A stretch of DNA of 64,000 bases from Pedobacter chinensis (GTDB lineage Bacteria; Bacteroidota; Bacteroidia; Sphingobacteriales; Sphingobacteriaceae). A model generated the notes under the pieces. It was not told the origin of the DNA. It saw only the letters and a program-made list of their open reading frames with translations, and did not search any database. The position numbers and the translations under genes were made by a program. Shown here in pieces: positions 27,084 to 36,526 of this stretch. The number at the start of each line of letters is the position of its first letter. Positions within the stretch are counted from its first letter, which is position 1. The DNA lies in contig NZ_QPKV01000002.1 of NCBI RefSeq assembly GCF_003339865.1, forward strand, positions 744,001-808,000, given 5' to 3'.

Positions 27084-27869
27084 ATGACAGTACTTAAAGC
27101 CATTATCGTTGATGATGAAGAGTTTGCACGTTCATCATTATTTTTCTTGCTGCAACAAAATTGCCCGGAAGTAGAAATTACGGGCATTGCAAGATCCGTA
27201 TCAGAGGCTAAAGATATTTTGGCGCATCATCCTATTGATTTGATTTTCCTGGATATAGCCATGCCAGGCGGAAACGGATTCGACTTGGTGCCCGATGCAC
27301 AAAAGCACAATGCAGCCGTGATTTTTACTACAGCATACGATCAATACGCACTAAAAGCCATTAAAGCCAATGCATTGGATTATCTCCTTAAACCTATTGA
27401 TATTGATGAGTTAAAAACTGCTGTTGAGAAAGTTTCACAACACATTAACCTGTTTAAAAACCAGCTTGGAAACGATGATAGAATAAGCAATCTTGCATCC
27501 AGTTTAACCTCTAAATCAGAAATCAGAAAACTTACCCTTCCCTACGGACAAGGTTTTAAAATGATAGATGTTGATGATATTATTTATATTGAGGCTGATA
27601 GCAATTATTCAATAGTGCATTTAAGTAGTCAGGAAAAGATAACCGTTTCAAAGGTTTTAAGAGAGTTTGAAGAATTATTACCTACAGATCAGTTTGTGAG
27701 AATACATAAATCAAACATCATCAATCTAAATCATTTAAAAGAGTACAACTCCAAAAACGGATTGCAGGTATTTTTAAAAAACGGAGAAAGCATCAATATT
27801 TCCCGAAGAAGAGCAAGCGATTTTTTTGAGAAAATAAAATTATTTACAAAAGCAGGCAGTGATCATTAA
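27084..27869 (+). CDS. LytTR-family response regulator
   Basis: 261 residues. Receiver domain at 1-120 with the acidic pocket DDEE (10-13), phosphoacceptor Asp57 in LIFLDIAMPG, Thr in FTTAYD and Lys in LLKPID. The C-terminal LytTR DNA-binding domain spans about 160-257 (DIIYIEADSNYSIVHL, then FVRIHKSNIINL). It overlaps the downstream kinase gene by 11 bp, so the two form a cognate pair. The nearest divergent operon encodes two ferritin-like proteins. Confidence 0.96.
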   Translation: MTVLKAIIVDDEEFARSSLFFLLQQNCPEVEITGIARSVSEAKDILAHHPIDLIFLDIAMPGGNGFDLVPDAQKHNAAVIFTTAYDQYALKAIKANALDYLLKPIDIDELKTAVEKVSQHINLFKNQLGNDDRISNLASSLTSKSEIRKLTLPYGQGFKMIDVDDIIYIEADSNYSIVHLSSQEKITVSKVLREFEELLPTDQFVRIHKSNIINLNHLKEYNSKNGLQVFLKNGESINISRRRASDFFEKIKLFTKAGSDH

Positions 27870-30864
27870 TTGTGCAAAGGCAGACCACAAAAAAGCTGTT
27901 AAAGCTTCAATCCTAATATTCAGGACAGGCATTCTCCTTGCCATTTTATTTTTGATTTCCCTTTCATTAACCATTCAAAAAGTTTCAGCGCAAACAACCT
28001 ATTTACCCCATTATACCTCAAAAAATGGCCTGGCAAGCAATAACTGTTACTATATTTTGCAGGATAAAAAGGGTTTTATCTGGATAGCAACCGATAATGG
28101 TTTAAGCCGTTTTGATGGAACAAACTTTCAGAATTTTGCCATAGAAGATGGATTGCCAGACACACAAATTCTCCAAATGAAGGAAGATGAGTATGGAAGA
28201 ATTTGGTTTTTTGCATTAAATGGCCAGCTGAGTTATTTACAGGATGGTAAATTCTACAACAGAGACAACAGTCAACTCCTTAAAAAATTAAGTTTTAATA
28301 CCGTCATAGTTTCTTTCCTGATGGATAAACAAGGAAGAATCTGGTTAGGAACAAACTCAAATCTAATCGCATGTTGGGATGGAAAAACGATTAGAAAATA
28401 TATTTCTCCCAATCCAAATGATAAGTTTATAAATGCTTTTATCCATGAAGATGAGCAGGGAAATATTTATGCTTACAGCGATTTAAGCGTTCAGAAATTT
28501 GATGGGAAAACGTTTTCCATTCTAAAATCAAATGTGCAGCCGCTTTCCTACATGACAGCTGTGAACACGCCAAACAAATCATTGTTGTATTTAGATAAAA
28601 ATGGCTTAAAAGAGTTTAAACAGGGAAAGATCAATGATATGATTGCCATTCCACAGAACCTGATTAAAAACATGTCCGGCTATTTTTATTATGATAAAAC
28701 AGCAAAAGAAGTATGGATAGCTAATGCAAACGGCTCGTTTGCACTGGATAAAAACGGGAAAACCGTTCAGTATCTTCAGGATATTTCGGTAAATCAGGTA
28801 ATGAAAGATAGCAACCATAACATGTGGTTCGCCACCAACATTGGCATTTACATGTTACCGAATATAAACAACAGGCTTTCAATTATCGATGCAGAATCAG
28901 GCTTGAGCAGCAATGTGATCAAAAGCATTACCAAGGATGGTAAAAACAGATTATGGCTGGGCACTGATGATGCTGTAATTGATGTTTTAACAATTGATAA
29001 TTATCAGGTAAACGAAATTGGATTAGATGATTTTAAGAAATACAAAACCATAAAGCAGATCAGTTACGATCCAAAAAATCAAGCCATTTACTTTTCTTCA
29101 GATTTTGGAATGGGTGTTTTTAAACATATTTATTACACTACGAGTGAAGTGAATTACTTAAAGGAAGCTAATAATTCCATGTTCGTTATTAAGCACTTCA
29201 GTGTTGATGAACACAGTAATCATCTTGCCCTGGCACTTTCATCAGGAGTGGTTTTCCTGTCAGATCGCTTAAATAATTTCGAATTTAACTCCCTCAAGTA
29301 CAAAGAAAAAGAAGATTTTTTTAAAGATCGCTCCTATCATGTTTTTTATGACAGTTCAGGAAATTTATGGTTTTCCAATATCAATGGTTTATCTCAGTTT
29401 TCAAAAGGCAGATTAATTAAACATTTTGAAAAGCATCCCCTGCTAACCAGGCGTATAAATGATATTCAACAGCTGCAGGATGGAACATTGATTCTGGCAA
29501 CTGATGGCTATGGCCTCATTTTCTACAAAAACAATCAAATTGCCAGGCAAATTACTCAAAAAGATGGATTGACGACTAATATCTGCACCAAAATTTTTGT
29601 CAAGAATAATGAGATTTGGGTACTCACCAATAAAGGAGTAAATAAAATTGCCGATTATCCTGTAAAGCCAAGCGTAGCCAATTTCGATTATGGGAAAGAT
29701 CTGCTCAGTGACGATATTAATAACCTGTTTATCGATGACAGCACCGCTTATTTTGCTACAAACAAAGGTTTAATCCTGTTTAAATACAACAATAAAAACA
29801 TCAGCAGAAATCTGCCCAAAGTTTATGTAACCTCTATCATAAAGGATAATGAACGTTTGCCTGTAAATCAAAGTAATTTCACTTTTGAAACCGGCAACAA
29901 CACCATTTTATTTACGTTCAGCGCTGTAGATTTTACCACAAGCGATATTACTTACCGTTACCGCCTCAATGAAAATTCTGCCTGGGTGGAGACCAGGACC
30001 CGTCGCCTGGATTTCTCTTCTCTGCAATCCGGAGATTATATTTTTGAAGTAAGTGCGAAAAGCCAGAACGGAAATTGGGGACCATCAGCAAAAATTTCAT
30101 TTACCATCAAAAAACATTTCTGGCAAAGCCTGTGGTTTCTGTCTATCTTAATTTTACTCGTGGCTTATATTTTCTATAAAGTTGCCGTGTACATTACCCG
30201 AAAACAAAAAGATAAGGAGCAAGAACAATTATTGCTTAAAAACAAGGTTTTAATGCTCGAGCAACAGGCCCTGCAGGCAATGATGAATCCGCACTTTGTT
30301 TTCAACGTGATGAATTCCATTCAGCATTACATTAACACACAAAATACAGCTTCGGCAAATCGGGTTTTAACAGGTTTTGCCCGTTTGATCAGAAAAAATC
30401 TGGAGATTTGCACCAAAAGTTACATCACTTTAGAAGAAGAACTCGAATATTTAAATCTCTATTTAAAATTAGAGAAAAATCGATTTGGTGATAAGCTGAA
30501 ATATGTCATCCACATTGATGAAAATATTGATAAGGAAGAAACACTAATCCCATCGATGTTATTGCAACCCTATGTGGAAAATGCCATTTGGCATGGCATT
30601 ATGCCAAAGGAAACAGGCGGAGAGATTCAGATTAACATTAAAATTCAGCAGGAAGACTATTTAAATATAGAAATTATAGATGATGGAATTGGAATCGAAA
30701 ATTCTTTAAAGGAGAAAAAAGGAACCCATAACAGTAAAGGCATGCAGCTTACCAAAGAAAGATTAAATCTTTTAGGTCAGATTGGAGCAAAACCAATACA
30801 CCTTGATGTTAAACAAAAGACTATAAACGGTACAATTGTATCCATTTCTATCCCTTTAAAATAA
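27859..30864 (+). CDS. Periplasmic-propeller sensor histidine kinase (LytS/YehU type)
   Basis: 1001 residues from GTG 27859, which overlaps the response-regulator stop; no ATG is available near. Residues 20-47 form a signal/transmembrane segment ending in SAQT. Periplasmic two-component propeller repeats (DKKGFIWIATDNGLSRFDG and later copies) extend to about 640. A Y_Y_Y-type beta-sandwich covers about 660-745. A transmembrane helix lies near 754-776 (LWFLSILILLVAYIFYKVAV), and the cytoplasmic kinase has the H-box MMNPHFVFNVMNSI (His812) and an ATPase domain with PYVENAIWHGI and DDGIGI. Unlike SusR-type hybrid kinases it has no fused receiver. Confidence 0.95.
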   Translation: MIINCAKADHKKAVKASILIFRTGILLAILFLISLSLTIQKVSAQTTYLPHYTSKNGLASNNCYYILQDKKGFIWIATDNGLSRFDGTNFQNFAIEDGLPDTQILQMKEDEYGRIWFFALNGQLSYLQDGKFYNRDNSQLLKKLSFNTVIVSFLMDKQGRIWLGTNSNLIACWDGKTIRKYISPNPNDKFINAFIHEDEQGNIYAYSDLSVQKFDGKTFSILKSNVQPLSYMTAVNTPNKSLLYLDKNGLKEFKQGKINDMIAIPQNLIKNMSGYFYYDKTAKEVWIANANGSFALDKNGKTVQYLQDISVNQVMKDSNHNMWFATNIGIYMLPNINNRLSIIDAESGLSSNVIKSITKDGKNRLWLGTDDAVIDVLTIDNYQVNEIGLDDFKKYKTIKQISYDPKNQAIYFSSDFGMGVFKHIYYTTSEVNYLKEANNSMFVIKHFSVDEHSNHLALALSSGVVFLSDRLNNFEFNSLKYKEKEDFFKDRSYHVFYDSSGNLWFSNINGLSQFSKGRLIKHFEKHPLLTRRINDIQQLQDGTLILATDGYGLIFYKNNQIARQITQKDGLTTNICTKIFVKNNEIWVLTNKGVNKIADYPVKPSVANFDYGKDLLSDDINNLFIDDSTAYFATNKGLILFKYNNKNISRNLPKVYVTSIIKDNERLPVNQSNFTFETGNNTILFTFSAVDFTTSDITYRYRLNENSAWVETRTRRLDFSSLQSGDYIFEVSAKSQNGNWGPSAKISFTIKKHFWQSLWFLSILILLVAYIFYKVAVYITRKQKDKEQEQLLLKNKVLMLEQQALQAMMNPHFVFNVMNSIQHYINTQNTASANRVLTGFARLIRKNLEICTKSYITLEEELEYLNLYLKLEKNRFGDKLKYVIHIDENIDKEETLIPSMLLQPYVENAIWHGIMPKETGGEIQINIKIQQEDYLNIEIIDDGIGIENSLKEKKGTHNSKGMQLTKERLNLLGQIGAKPIHLDVKQKTINGTIVSISIPLK

Positions 30865-30988
30865 GAATTTTACCGTTTACTCAATTATTAATACCACTCA
30901 CTAAATATAACTTACACCGCATTCCCTTTAGCCTTAAACTTGTGTTAGAAATAAACGATAGTGTTTATCAAAACGTTCTTATAGAATT

Positions 30989-31025
30989 GATATAGATATT
31001 TAATAACCTAACCTAAAGCTATATC
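30989..31025 (+). other. Small hairpin upstream of the scpB terminator
   Basis: GATATAG (30989-30995) can pair with CTATATC (31019-31025). Together with the hairpin at 31052-31086 this could be a short structured RNA. I see no matching promoter, so this is only a suggestion. Confidence 0.25.
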
Positions 31026-31051
31026 TTAATTCAGGTTTCATTTGTGTGTTG

Positions 31052-31090
31052 AAAGCGGTCTTGTTTTTTAAAAGCGAGACCGCTTTTTTT
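31052..31090 (+). terminator. Intrinsic terminator between kinase gene and scpB
   Basis: Perfect 10-bp stem AAAGCGGTCT (31052-31061) with AGACCGCTTT (31077-31086), 15-nt loop, then a run of T. It ends only 26 bases before the scpB start. Confidence 0.8.
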
Positions 31091-31115
31091 ATGTCCGAAA
31101 ATTATATTTTTGTAT

Positions 31116-31682
31116 ATGCCCCAATCTCATATTACCAGGCACATTGAAGCCCTTATATTCTCGTCGGTTCAAAGCATTAGTGTACAGGAAATTCTGCTGG
31201 CTTTAAATGCAGCTTTTGAAGAAGAATATATAGAAACCCAGGTTTTCGAAAGTTTGGATCTCATTAAAGAAAAATACAGCAGTGATGATTTTGCAATAGA
31301 ACTTGTATACCTGAATAAAGGTTATCAGTTTCTAACCAAAAAAGACTACCATGAAACGATTAATCAACTTCAGTTACACCGGTCAAAGAAAAAATTAAGT
31401 CAGGCAGCTATGGAAACTTTGGCCATTATTGCTTACCGTCAACCCATAACCAAACTGGAGATCGAACAAATCAGAGGGGTTAACTCCGATTACTCTGTAC
31501 AGCGGTTATTGGAAAAAGAATTGATTAGCATTGATGGAAAAGCTGAAACACCTGGCCGGCCGATTCTTTACAGTACCAGTTCCATATTTATGGATTATTT
31601 TGGCTTAAACAATTTAAATCAGCTTCCACAGCTGAAAGATATCGCCAAAGAGGAAAACACGGTGGGAGAAAACATTGAATAA
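31116..31682 (+). CDS. scpB: Segregation and condensation protein B
   Basis: ScpB partners ScpA and the SMC ATPase in chromosome condensation and segregation. 188 residues from ATG 31116. An alternative TTG at 31110 is less likely. Two winged-helix domains are seen: the first at about 5-85 (IEALIFSSVQSISVQEILLAL) and the second with AAMETLAIIAYRQPITKLEIEQIRGVNSDYSVQRLLEKELI, the family's most conserved block, then GRPILYSTS. Length is normal. Neighbours are unrelated; scpA is not in the window. Confidence 0.95.
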   Translation: MPQSHITRHIEALIFSSVQSISVQEILLALNAAFEEEYIETQVFESLDLIKEKYSSDDFAIELVYLNKGYQFLTKKDYHETINQLQLHRSKKKLSQAAMETLAIIAYRQPITKLEIEQIRGVNSDYSVQRLLEKELISIDGKAETPGRPILYSTSSIFMDYFGLNNLNQLPQLKDIAKEENTVGENIE

Positions 31683-31722
31683 ATAATTTATTTTATTTGA
31701 TTTCAGGCTGTTATTAAAAAAA

Positions 31723-31765
31723 GTTTTTTTGTATTTTTAAACTATAAAAGCAATTTTTATTTTTG
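31723..31765 (+). promoter_or_regulatory. Promoter of the acidic-protein gene
   Basis: TTTG at 31729-31732, 25-nt spacer, TATTTTTG at 31758-31765, only 4 bases before the ATG. Transcription would begin at or inside the first codons unless the -7 box is elsewhere. The spacer is a little long, so confidence is moderate. Confidence 0.4.
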
Positions 31766-31769
31766 TGTT

Positions 31770-31964
31770 ATGAAAGCGCCAAAGAAACTCCCTACTAAGC
31801 CAACTACCAAAAAACAGGTAGATGAAGATGATGATCTTGAAGATGACGATATTCAAACGACGAAAAAGAAACCTCTGGATGATGATGATGAAGATGATTT
31901 CGATCTGCCATTAGATGATCTTGATAATTTCGATAATTTCGATGACGATGACGACGATTACTAA
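31770..31964 (+). CDS. Very acidic 64-residue protein
   Basis: The first 25 residues are basic (MKAPKKLPTKPTTKKQ) and the rest is almost all Asp/Glu with Leu and Phe (DEDDFDLPLDDLDNF, ending DDDDDDY). It has no domain I recognise and looks disordered. A similarly placed promoter (TATTTTTG at 31758-31765) and a perfect terminator after the stop make a complete little transcription unit, so I believe the gene is real. Such basic-acidic tails recall nucleic-acid-mimic or chaperone-type proteins, but this is only resemblance. Confidence 0.75.
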   Translation: MKAPKKLPTKPTTKKQVDEDDDLEDDDIQTTKKKPLDDDDEDDFDLPLDDLDNFDNFDDDDDDY

Positions 31965-31988
31965 TCATTAAAAAAAACCATATATTTG

Positions 31989-32024
31989 AAAAAGCATCCC
32001 TCCGCTTGGTAGGATGCTTTTTAA
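31989..32024 (+). terminator. Terminator after the acidic-protein gene
   Basis: Perfect 11-bp stem AAAAAGCATCC (31989-31999) with GGATGCTTTTT (32012-32022), 12-nt loop. It ends 18 bases before the next ATG, so the next gene must start from a promoter inside or after it, or by read-through. TATATTTG at 31981-31988 just before the stem is a possible -7 box for that gene. Confidence 0.8.
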
Positions 32025-32039
32025 TTTTAAAATCTGCCC

Positions 32040-33158
32040 ATGCAAATCATACCAGTAAGCAATACATCACTTAAACAAGATTTCTTAACGGTTCCTAAAA
32101 TTCTTTATAAAAACGATAAAAACTGGATCTGTCCTTTAGATAGTGAAGTTGAAAATGTTTTCAATCCTAAAAAAAACAATTTCTTTAATCATGGCAAATG
32201 CTCGCGTTGGGTTTTAAAAGATGATGCAGGGCATTTAATTGGCCGGGTTGCAGCTTTCATTAATGAAAAGAAAGCCTTTAACTATGAACAACCTACCGGT
32301 GGCATGGGCTTTTTTGAATGTATTGATGATGAAAAAGCTGCTTTTTTATTATTGGATACTGCCAAAGCATGGTTATCTGAAAATGGTATGAGCGCCATGG
32401 ATGGGCCAATAAACTTTGGGGAAAACGATTCTTTTTGGGGATTATTGGTTGATGGATTTACGCCTCCATCATTTGGAATGAATTATAATTTCCCTTACTA
32501 CCAGAAATTTTTCGATGCTTACGGTTTTGTAACTGAATATGAACAGTTAACCAATCACATCAATTTAACCATTCCATTTCCGGAACGTTTTACCAAAATT
32601 GCAAATTGGGTAAGAAATAAGCCAGGCTATACTTTTGAATATTTCAATAAAAAAAATGCGGAAAAGTACATTAGCGATTTAATGGAAATTTACAATGATG
32701 GCTGGCAGGATTTTGAAAACTTCGTTCCAATTAAAAAAGAAACCTTACAGGAAAGTTTTAAAAGCATGGAACCCATTATGGATGAGCATTTGATTCAATT
32801 CGCTTATTTTAATGGAGAGCCTGCGTCTTTTGTGGTTTTAATTCCTGATGCCAACCAAATGATCAAAGGTTTTAACGGCAGGCTTGGCCTGATAGAAAAA
32901 TTAAAATTTGCTTATCGCCGCTGGGTAGGTGTTACACGCATGCGCGCCATTGTAATGGGCACAAAACCTAAATTCCAAAAACACGGCCTTGAATCAGTTC
33001 TTTTCATTCGTTTGGGAGAATATGTTCTTCCAAAAAATCAATATAAAGAACTCGAATTAAGCTGGGTTGGAGATTTTAATGAGCAAATGCTTGCCATTCA
33101 TAAAGCAACCGGTGCAACTTTCGGGAAGAAGCATTTAACGATGCGGAAAATTTTTTAA
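32040..33158 (+). CDS. GNAT-like acyltransferase-fold protein
   Basis: 372 residues and cytoplasmic. The pattern ILYKNDKNWICPLDSEVENVFNPKKNNFF near the N-terminus and a central GPINFGENDSFWGLLVDGF are typical of a Bacteroidota family related to GNAT acetyltransferases. The C-terminal half (about 190-372) with HLIQFAYFNGEPASFVVLIPDAN, then the LESVLFIRLGEYVL helix, fits the GNAT acyl-CoA-binding fold. The substrate is unknown. It is a single gene flanked on the right by a repeat block, and no partner is visible. Confidence 0.8.
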   Translation: MQIIPVSNTSLKQDFLTVPKILYKNDKNWICPLDSEVENVFNPKKNNFFNHGKCSRWVLKDDAGHLIGRVAAFINEKKAFNYEQPTGGMGFFECIDDEKAAFLLLDTAKAWLSENGMSAMDGPINFGENDSFWGLLVDGFTPPSFGMNYNFPYYQKFFDAYGFVTEYEQLTNHINLTIPFPERFTKIANWVRNKPGYTFEYFNKKNAEKYISDLMEIYNDGWQDFENFVPIKKETLQESFKSMEPIMDEHLIQFAYFNGEPASFVVLIPDANQMIKGFNGRLGLIEKLKFAYRRWVGVTRMRAIVMGTKPKFQKHGLESVLFIRLGEYVLPKNQYKELELSWVGDFNEQMLAIHKATGATFGKKHLTMRKIF

Positions 33159-35598
33159 TGCTTGAATTTAATTTATTTCTTCTATTGCACTCAGTATTAA
33201 CAGCAAATTTCAAAACCCCTCCCGATGAACTTTCACAAAAGGTTAAAACCACAACCGAATAACTCCCTCTCTTCAAGGAGAGGGACGGTACTGAAATGAG
33301 TTTCACTACTGCCATGCATAGGGAGAGGTAAAAAACACACCTTCCAGCTTGCACTGAAAGGTTTTTAATGTTGTTTTTTAATCTTAGGTTGCTTTTCAAA
33401 TTAAAGATTTACCACCTAATACACCTGAATACACCTAAGTTTTTGCCACATTTAACTCAGGTTTTCTAAGAGACAAAGTTTTGCCTGAAAACCAATACTT
33501 CAAACCTTAACGATGGCATTTTACAAAGGGTTAAAACCACAACCGAATAACTCCCTCTCTTCAAGGAGAGGGACGGTACTGAACTGAGTTTTATTACTGC
33601 CATGCATAGGGAGAGGTAAAAAACACACCTTCCAACTTGCACTGAAATATTTTTAATGTTGTTTTTTAATCTTAGGTTGCTTTTCAAATTAAAGATTTAC
33701 CACCTAAGACACCTGAATACACCTAATTTTTGCCACATTTAACTCAGGTTTTCTTAGGTGTCTCAGGTGGTAAAAAACAAAAAAATTGCCGAAACACTAA
33801 ACACATAAAGAACGACAGCAAATTTCAACACCTCTCCCTATGAACGGTAATGGTTTCCGTCAGGACAATGAAATCCCTCTCCTTGAAGAGAGGGAACAAA
33901 GCTTTGCCTGAAAACCAATAATTCAAACTTTAACGATGATATTGTACAAAGGGTTAAAACCACAACCGAATAACTCCCTCTCTTCAAGGAGAGGGACAGT
34001 AATGAAATGAGTTTCACTACTGCCATGCATAGGGAGAGGTAAAAAACACCTAAGTTTTTGCCACATTTAACTCAGGTTTTCTAAGAGACAAAGTTTTGCC
34101 TGAAAACCAATACTTCAAACCTTAACGATGGCATTTTACAAAGGGTTAAAACCACAACCGAATAACTCCCTCTCTTCAAGGAGAGGGACGGTACTGAACT
34201 GAGTTTTATTACTGCCATGCATAGGGAGAGGTAAAAAACACCTAAGTTTTTGCCACATTTAACTCAGGTTTTCTAAGAGACAAAGTTTTGCCTGAAAACC
34301 AATACTTCAAACCTTAACGATGGCATTTTACAAAGGGTTAAAACCACAACCGAATAACTCCCTCTCTTCAAGGAGAGGGACGGTACTGAACTGAGTTTTA
34401 TTACTGCCATGCATAGGGAGAGGTAAAAAACACACCTTCCAGCTTGCACTGAAAGATTTTTAGTGTTGGTTTTTAATCCTAAGTTGCTTTTCAAATTAAA
34501 GATTTACCACCTAATACACCTAAGTTTTTGCCACATTTAACTCAGGTTTTCTTAGGTGCCTCAGGTGGTAAAAAACAAAAAAATTGCCGAAACACTAAAC
34601 ACATAAAGAACGGCAGCAAATTTCAAAACCCCTCCCTATGAACGGTAACGCTCTCTGTTGGGATAATGAAATCCCTCTCCTTAAAGAGCGGGAACAAAGT
34701 TTTGCCTGAAAACCAATACTTCAAACCTTAACGATGGCATTTTACAAAGGGTTAAAACCACAACCGAATAACTCCCTCTCTTCAAGGAGAGGGACAGTAC
34801 GGAAATGAGTTTCACTACTGCCATTGATAGGGAGAGGTAAAAAACACCTAAGTTTTTACCACATTGTTTTCTTAGGTGTCTCAGGTGGTAAAAAACAAAA
34901 AAATTGCCGAAACACTAAACACATAAAGAACGACAGCAAATTTCAAAACCTCTCCCTATGAACGGTAACGCTCTCTGTTGGGATAATGAAATCCCTCTCC
35001 TTAAAGAGCGGGAACAAAGTTTTGCCTGAAAACCAATACTTCAAACCTTAACGATGGCATTTTACAAAGGGTTAAAACCACAACCGAATAACTCCCTCTC
35101 TTCAAGGAGAGGGACAGTACTGAAATGAGTTTTATTACTGCCATTGATAAGGAGAGGTAAAAAACACCTAAGTTTTTGCCACATTTAACTTAGGTTTTCT
35201 AAGAGACAAAGCTTTGCCTGAAAACCAATAATTCAAACTTTAACAATGATATTATACAAAAGGTTAAAACCACAACCGAATAACTCCCTCTCTTCAAGGA
35301 GAGGGACGGTACTGAAATGAGTTTCACTACTGCCATTGATAGGGAGAGGTAAAAAACACCTAGTTTTTTGCCACATTTAACTCAGGTTTTCTTAGGTGCC
35401 TCAGGTGGTAAAAAACAAAAAAATTGCCGAAATATTAGGGGATTCTTCGTTGCACCCAGAATGACAAAAAGTTTAACTCAATGGCATTGAATGGGAATCA
35501 CGCAAGTGTTCATCGAAGGCAATCTTAAAGCCTTCGCTACTGAAACTCATTACAATTCTCAATCACTTAAAACGAAAAAGAGCAGGCCTTTAAACATA
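33159..35598. other. 2.4-kb intergenic region filled by repeats
   Basis: Between the GNAT-like gene and the EamA exporter gene (convergent). Most of it is the array described separately; at 35511-35538 there is a further copy of the dispersed CATCGAAGGCAATCTTAAAG motif. Short frames on the minus strand (33.1-34.5 kb) are repeat-derived and repeat the same residues, so I do not call them genes. Confidence 0.75.
33240..35420. repeat. Large repeat block, 8 forward and 3 inverted palindrome units
   Basis: The palindrome CCCTCTC-TTCAAG-GAGAGGG occurs forward at 33265, 33553, 33976, 34168, 34360, 34774, 35094 and 35286, each followed by GGGAGAGGT. Reverse-type units (TCTCCCTATGAACGGTAA... then CCCTCTCCTT) end near 33895, 34693 and 35013. 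The units at 33976, 34168 and 34360 are exactly 192 bp apart. Between them lie second motifs, TTTTGCCACATTTAACTCAG and TTAGGTGTCTCAGGTGGTAA, the latter facing an inverted TTTACCACCTAAGACACCT. The block thus mixes tandem and opposed copies. Confidence 0.9.
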
Positions 35599-36522
35599 TT
35601 ATTTATACTTCGGCAGGTTGATTAAAAGCACACTTCCCAAAATAATCACCAAACCAATAATCTGGGTTAAGCCAATCAATTCATTGGTAAAAGTTAAACT
35701 CAACAAAACCGCCACCACGGGATTTACATAAGCATAAGTGCTCACTTGTGTGGCCGGTCGTACCTTAAGCAGCCATACATAAGCACTAAAAGCTGCAATT
35801 GAACCAAATAGAATAAGATAACCGATAGATAACCATGCATCAAGTGGAATACTTCCCCAATCTAATAATTTAAATTCTGATTTCAAAAAACCTCCGGGCA
35901 AAAAGGCGATACTGGCCATTAACATTTGCCATCCTGTATTTACAGAAACAGAACTACCTGTTGTTGGGTGGTATTTAGAATAAAGCGATCCGCCAGCCCA
36001 GGCAATAGGTCCTAAAATAAGTAATGCCATACCAATAATCTGCAAATTACTTTGTGGCTTATCAACTGCCTGGGCAATCTGATCACTGAATAAAAGTACC
36101 ACGCCTAAAAAACCAATGATTAAACCTGATACAATATACTTGTTGCTCAGATTCTCTTTCCATTTAGATTTATCTAAAATGACAAACCAGATGGCAGCCG
36201 AAGCTACCATGATGGCCACCAAACCACTAGGAATAAATTGCTCTACCCAAATTACAATTCCATTTCCAAGACCCAACATCAAAACACCACTTACCGTAGC
36301 GATTTTTATGGTTTTCAGATTAAAAATCTCTTCTCCTTTAATCTTACACCAGCCCAGCATTAAAATCCCGGCAACAGAAAAACGAAAAGCCCCTAAAATA
36401 AATGGCGGAAAACCAACCAACGCTTTCTGAATGAAAAAGTAAGTAGAACCCCAAACAATATATACAATTGCAAAAGCCAGGTAAACCATTACCGGCAATG
36501 CTGTTTTATTTAAACTGGTCAT
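35599..36522 (-). CDS. EamA/DMT-family exporter (YdcZ/YedA-like)
   Basis: 307 residues with about ten transmembrane helices and the two-fold EamA repeat (first IVYIVWGSTYFFIQKALVGFP, second WAGGSLYSKYHP then LFGSIAAFSAYVWLLK). Family members export amino acids, nucleosides or small metabolites by proton exchange. It starts 4 bp after the Lrp-type regulator gene on the same strand, so the two form an operon and the exporter is probably induced by the regulator's amino-acid ligand. Confidence 0.94.
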   Translation of the reverse strand: MTSLNKTALPVMVYLAFAIVYIVWGSTYFFIQKALVGFPPFILGAFRFSVAGILMLGWCKIKGEEIFNLKTIKIATVSGVLMLGLGNGIVIWVEQFIPSGLVAIMVASAAIWFVILDKSKWKENLSNKYIVSGLIIGFLGVVLLFSDQIAQAVDKPQSNLQIIGMALLILGPIAWAGGSLYSKYHPTTGSSVSVNTGWQMLMASIAFLPGGFLKSEFKLLDWGSIPLDAWLSIGYLILFGSIAAFSAYVWLLKVRPATQVSTYAYVNPVVAVLLSLTFTNELIGLTQIIGLVIILGSVLLINLPKYK

Positions 36523-36526
36523 ATGT

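Noticed and set aside
33076..34494. Minus-strand frames of 62-107 codons (KSNLRLKN... type)
   Set aside because: They lie in the repeat block, duplicate each other and lack protein character.
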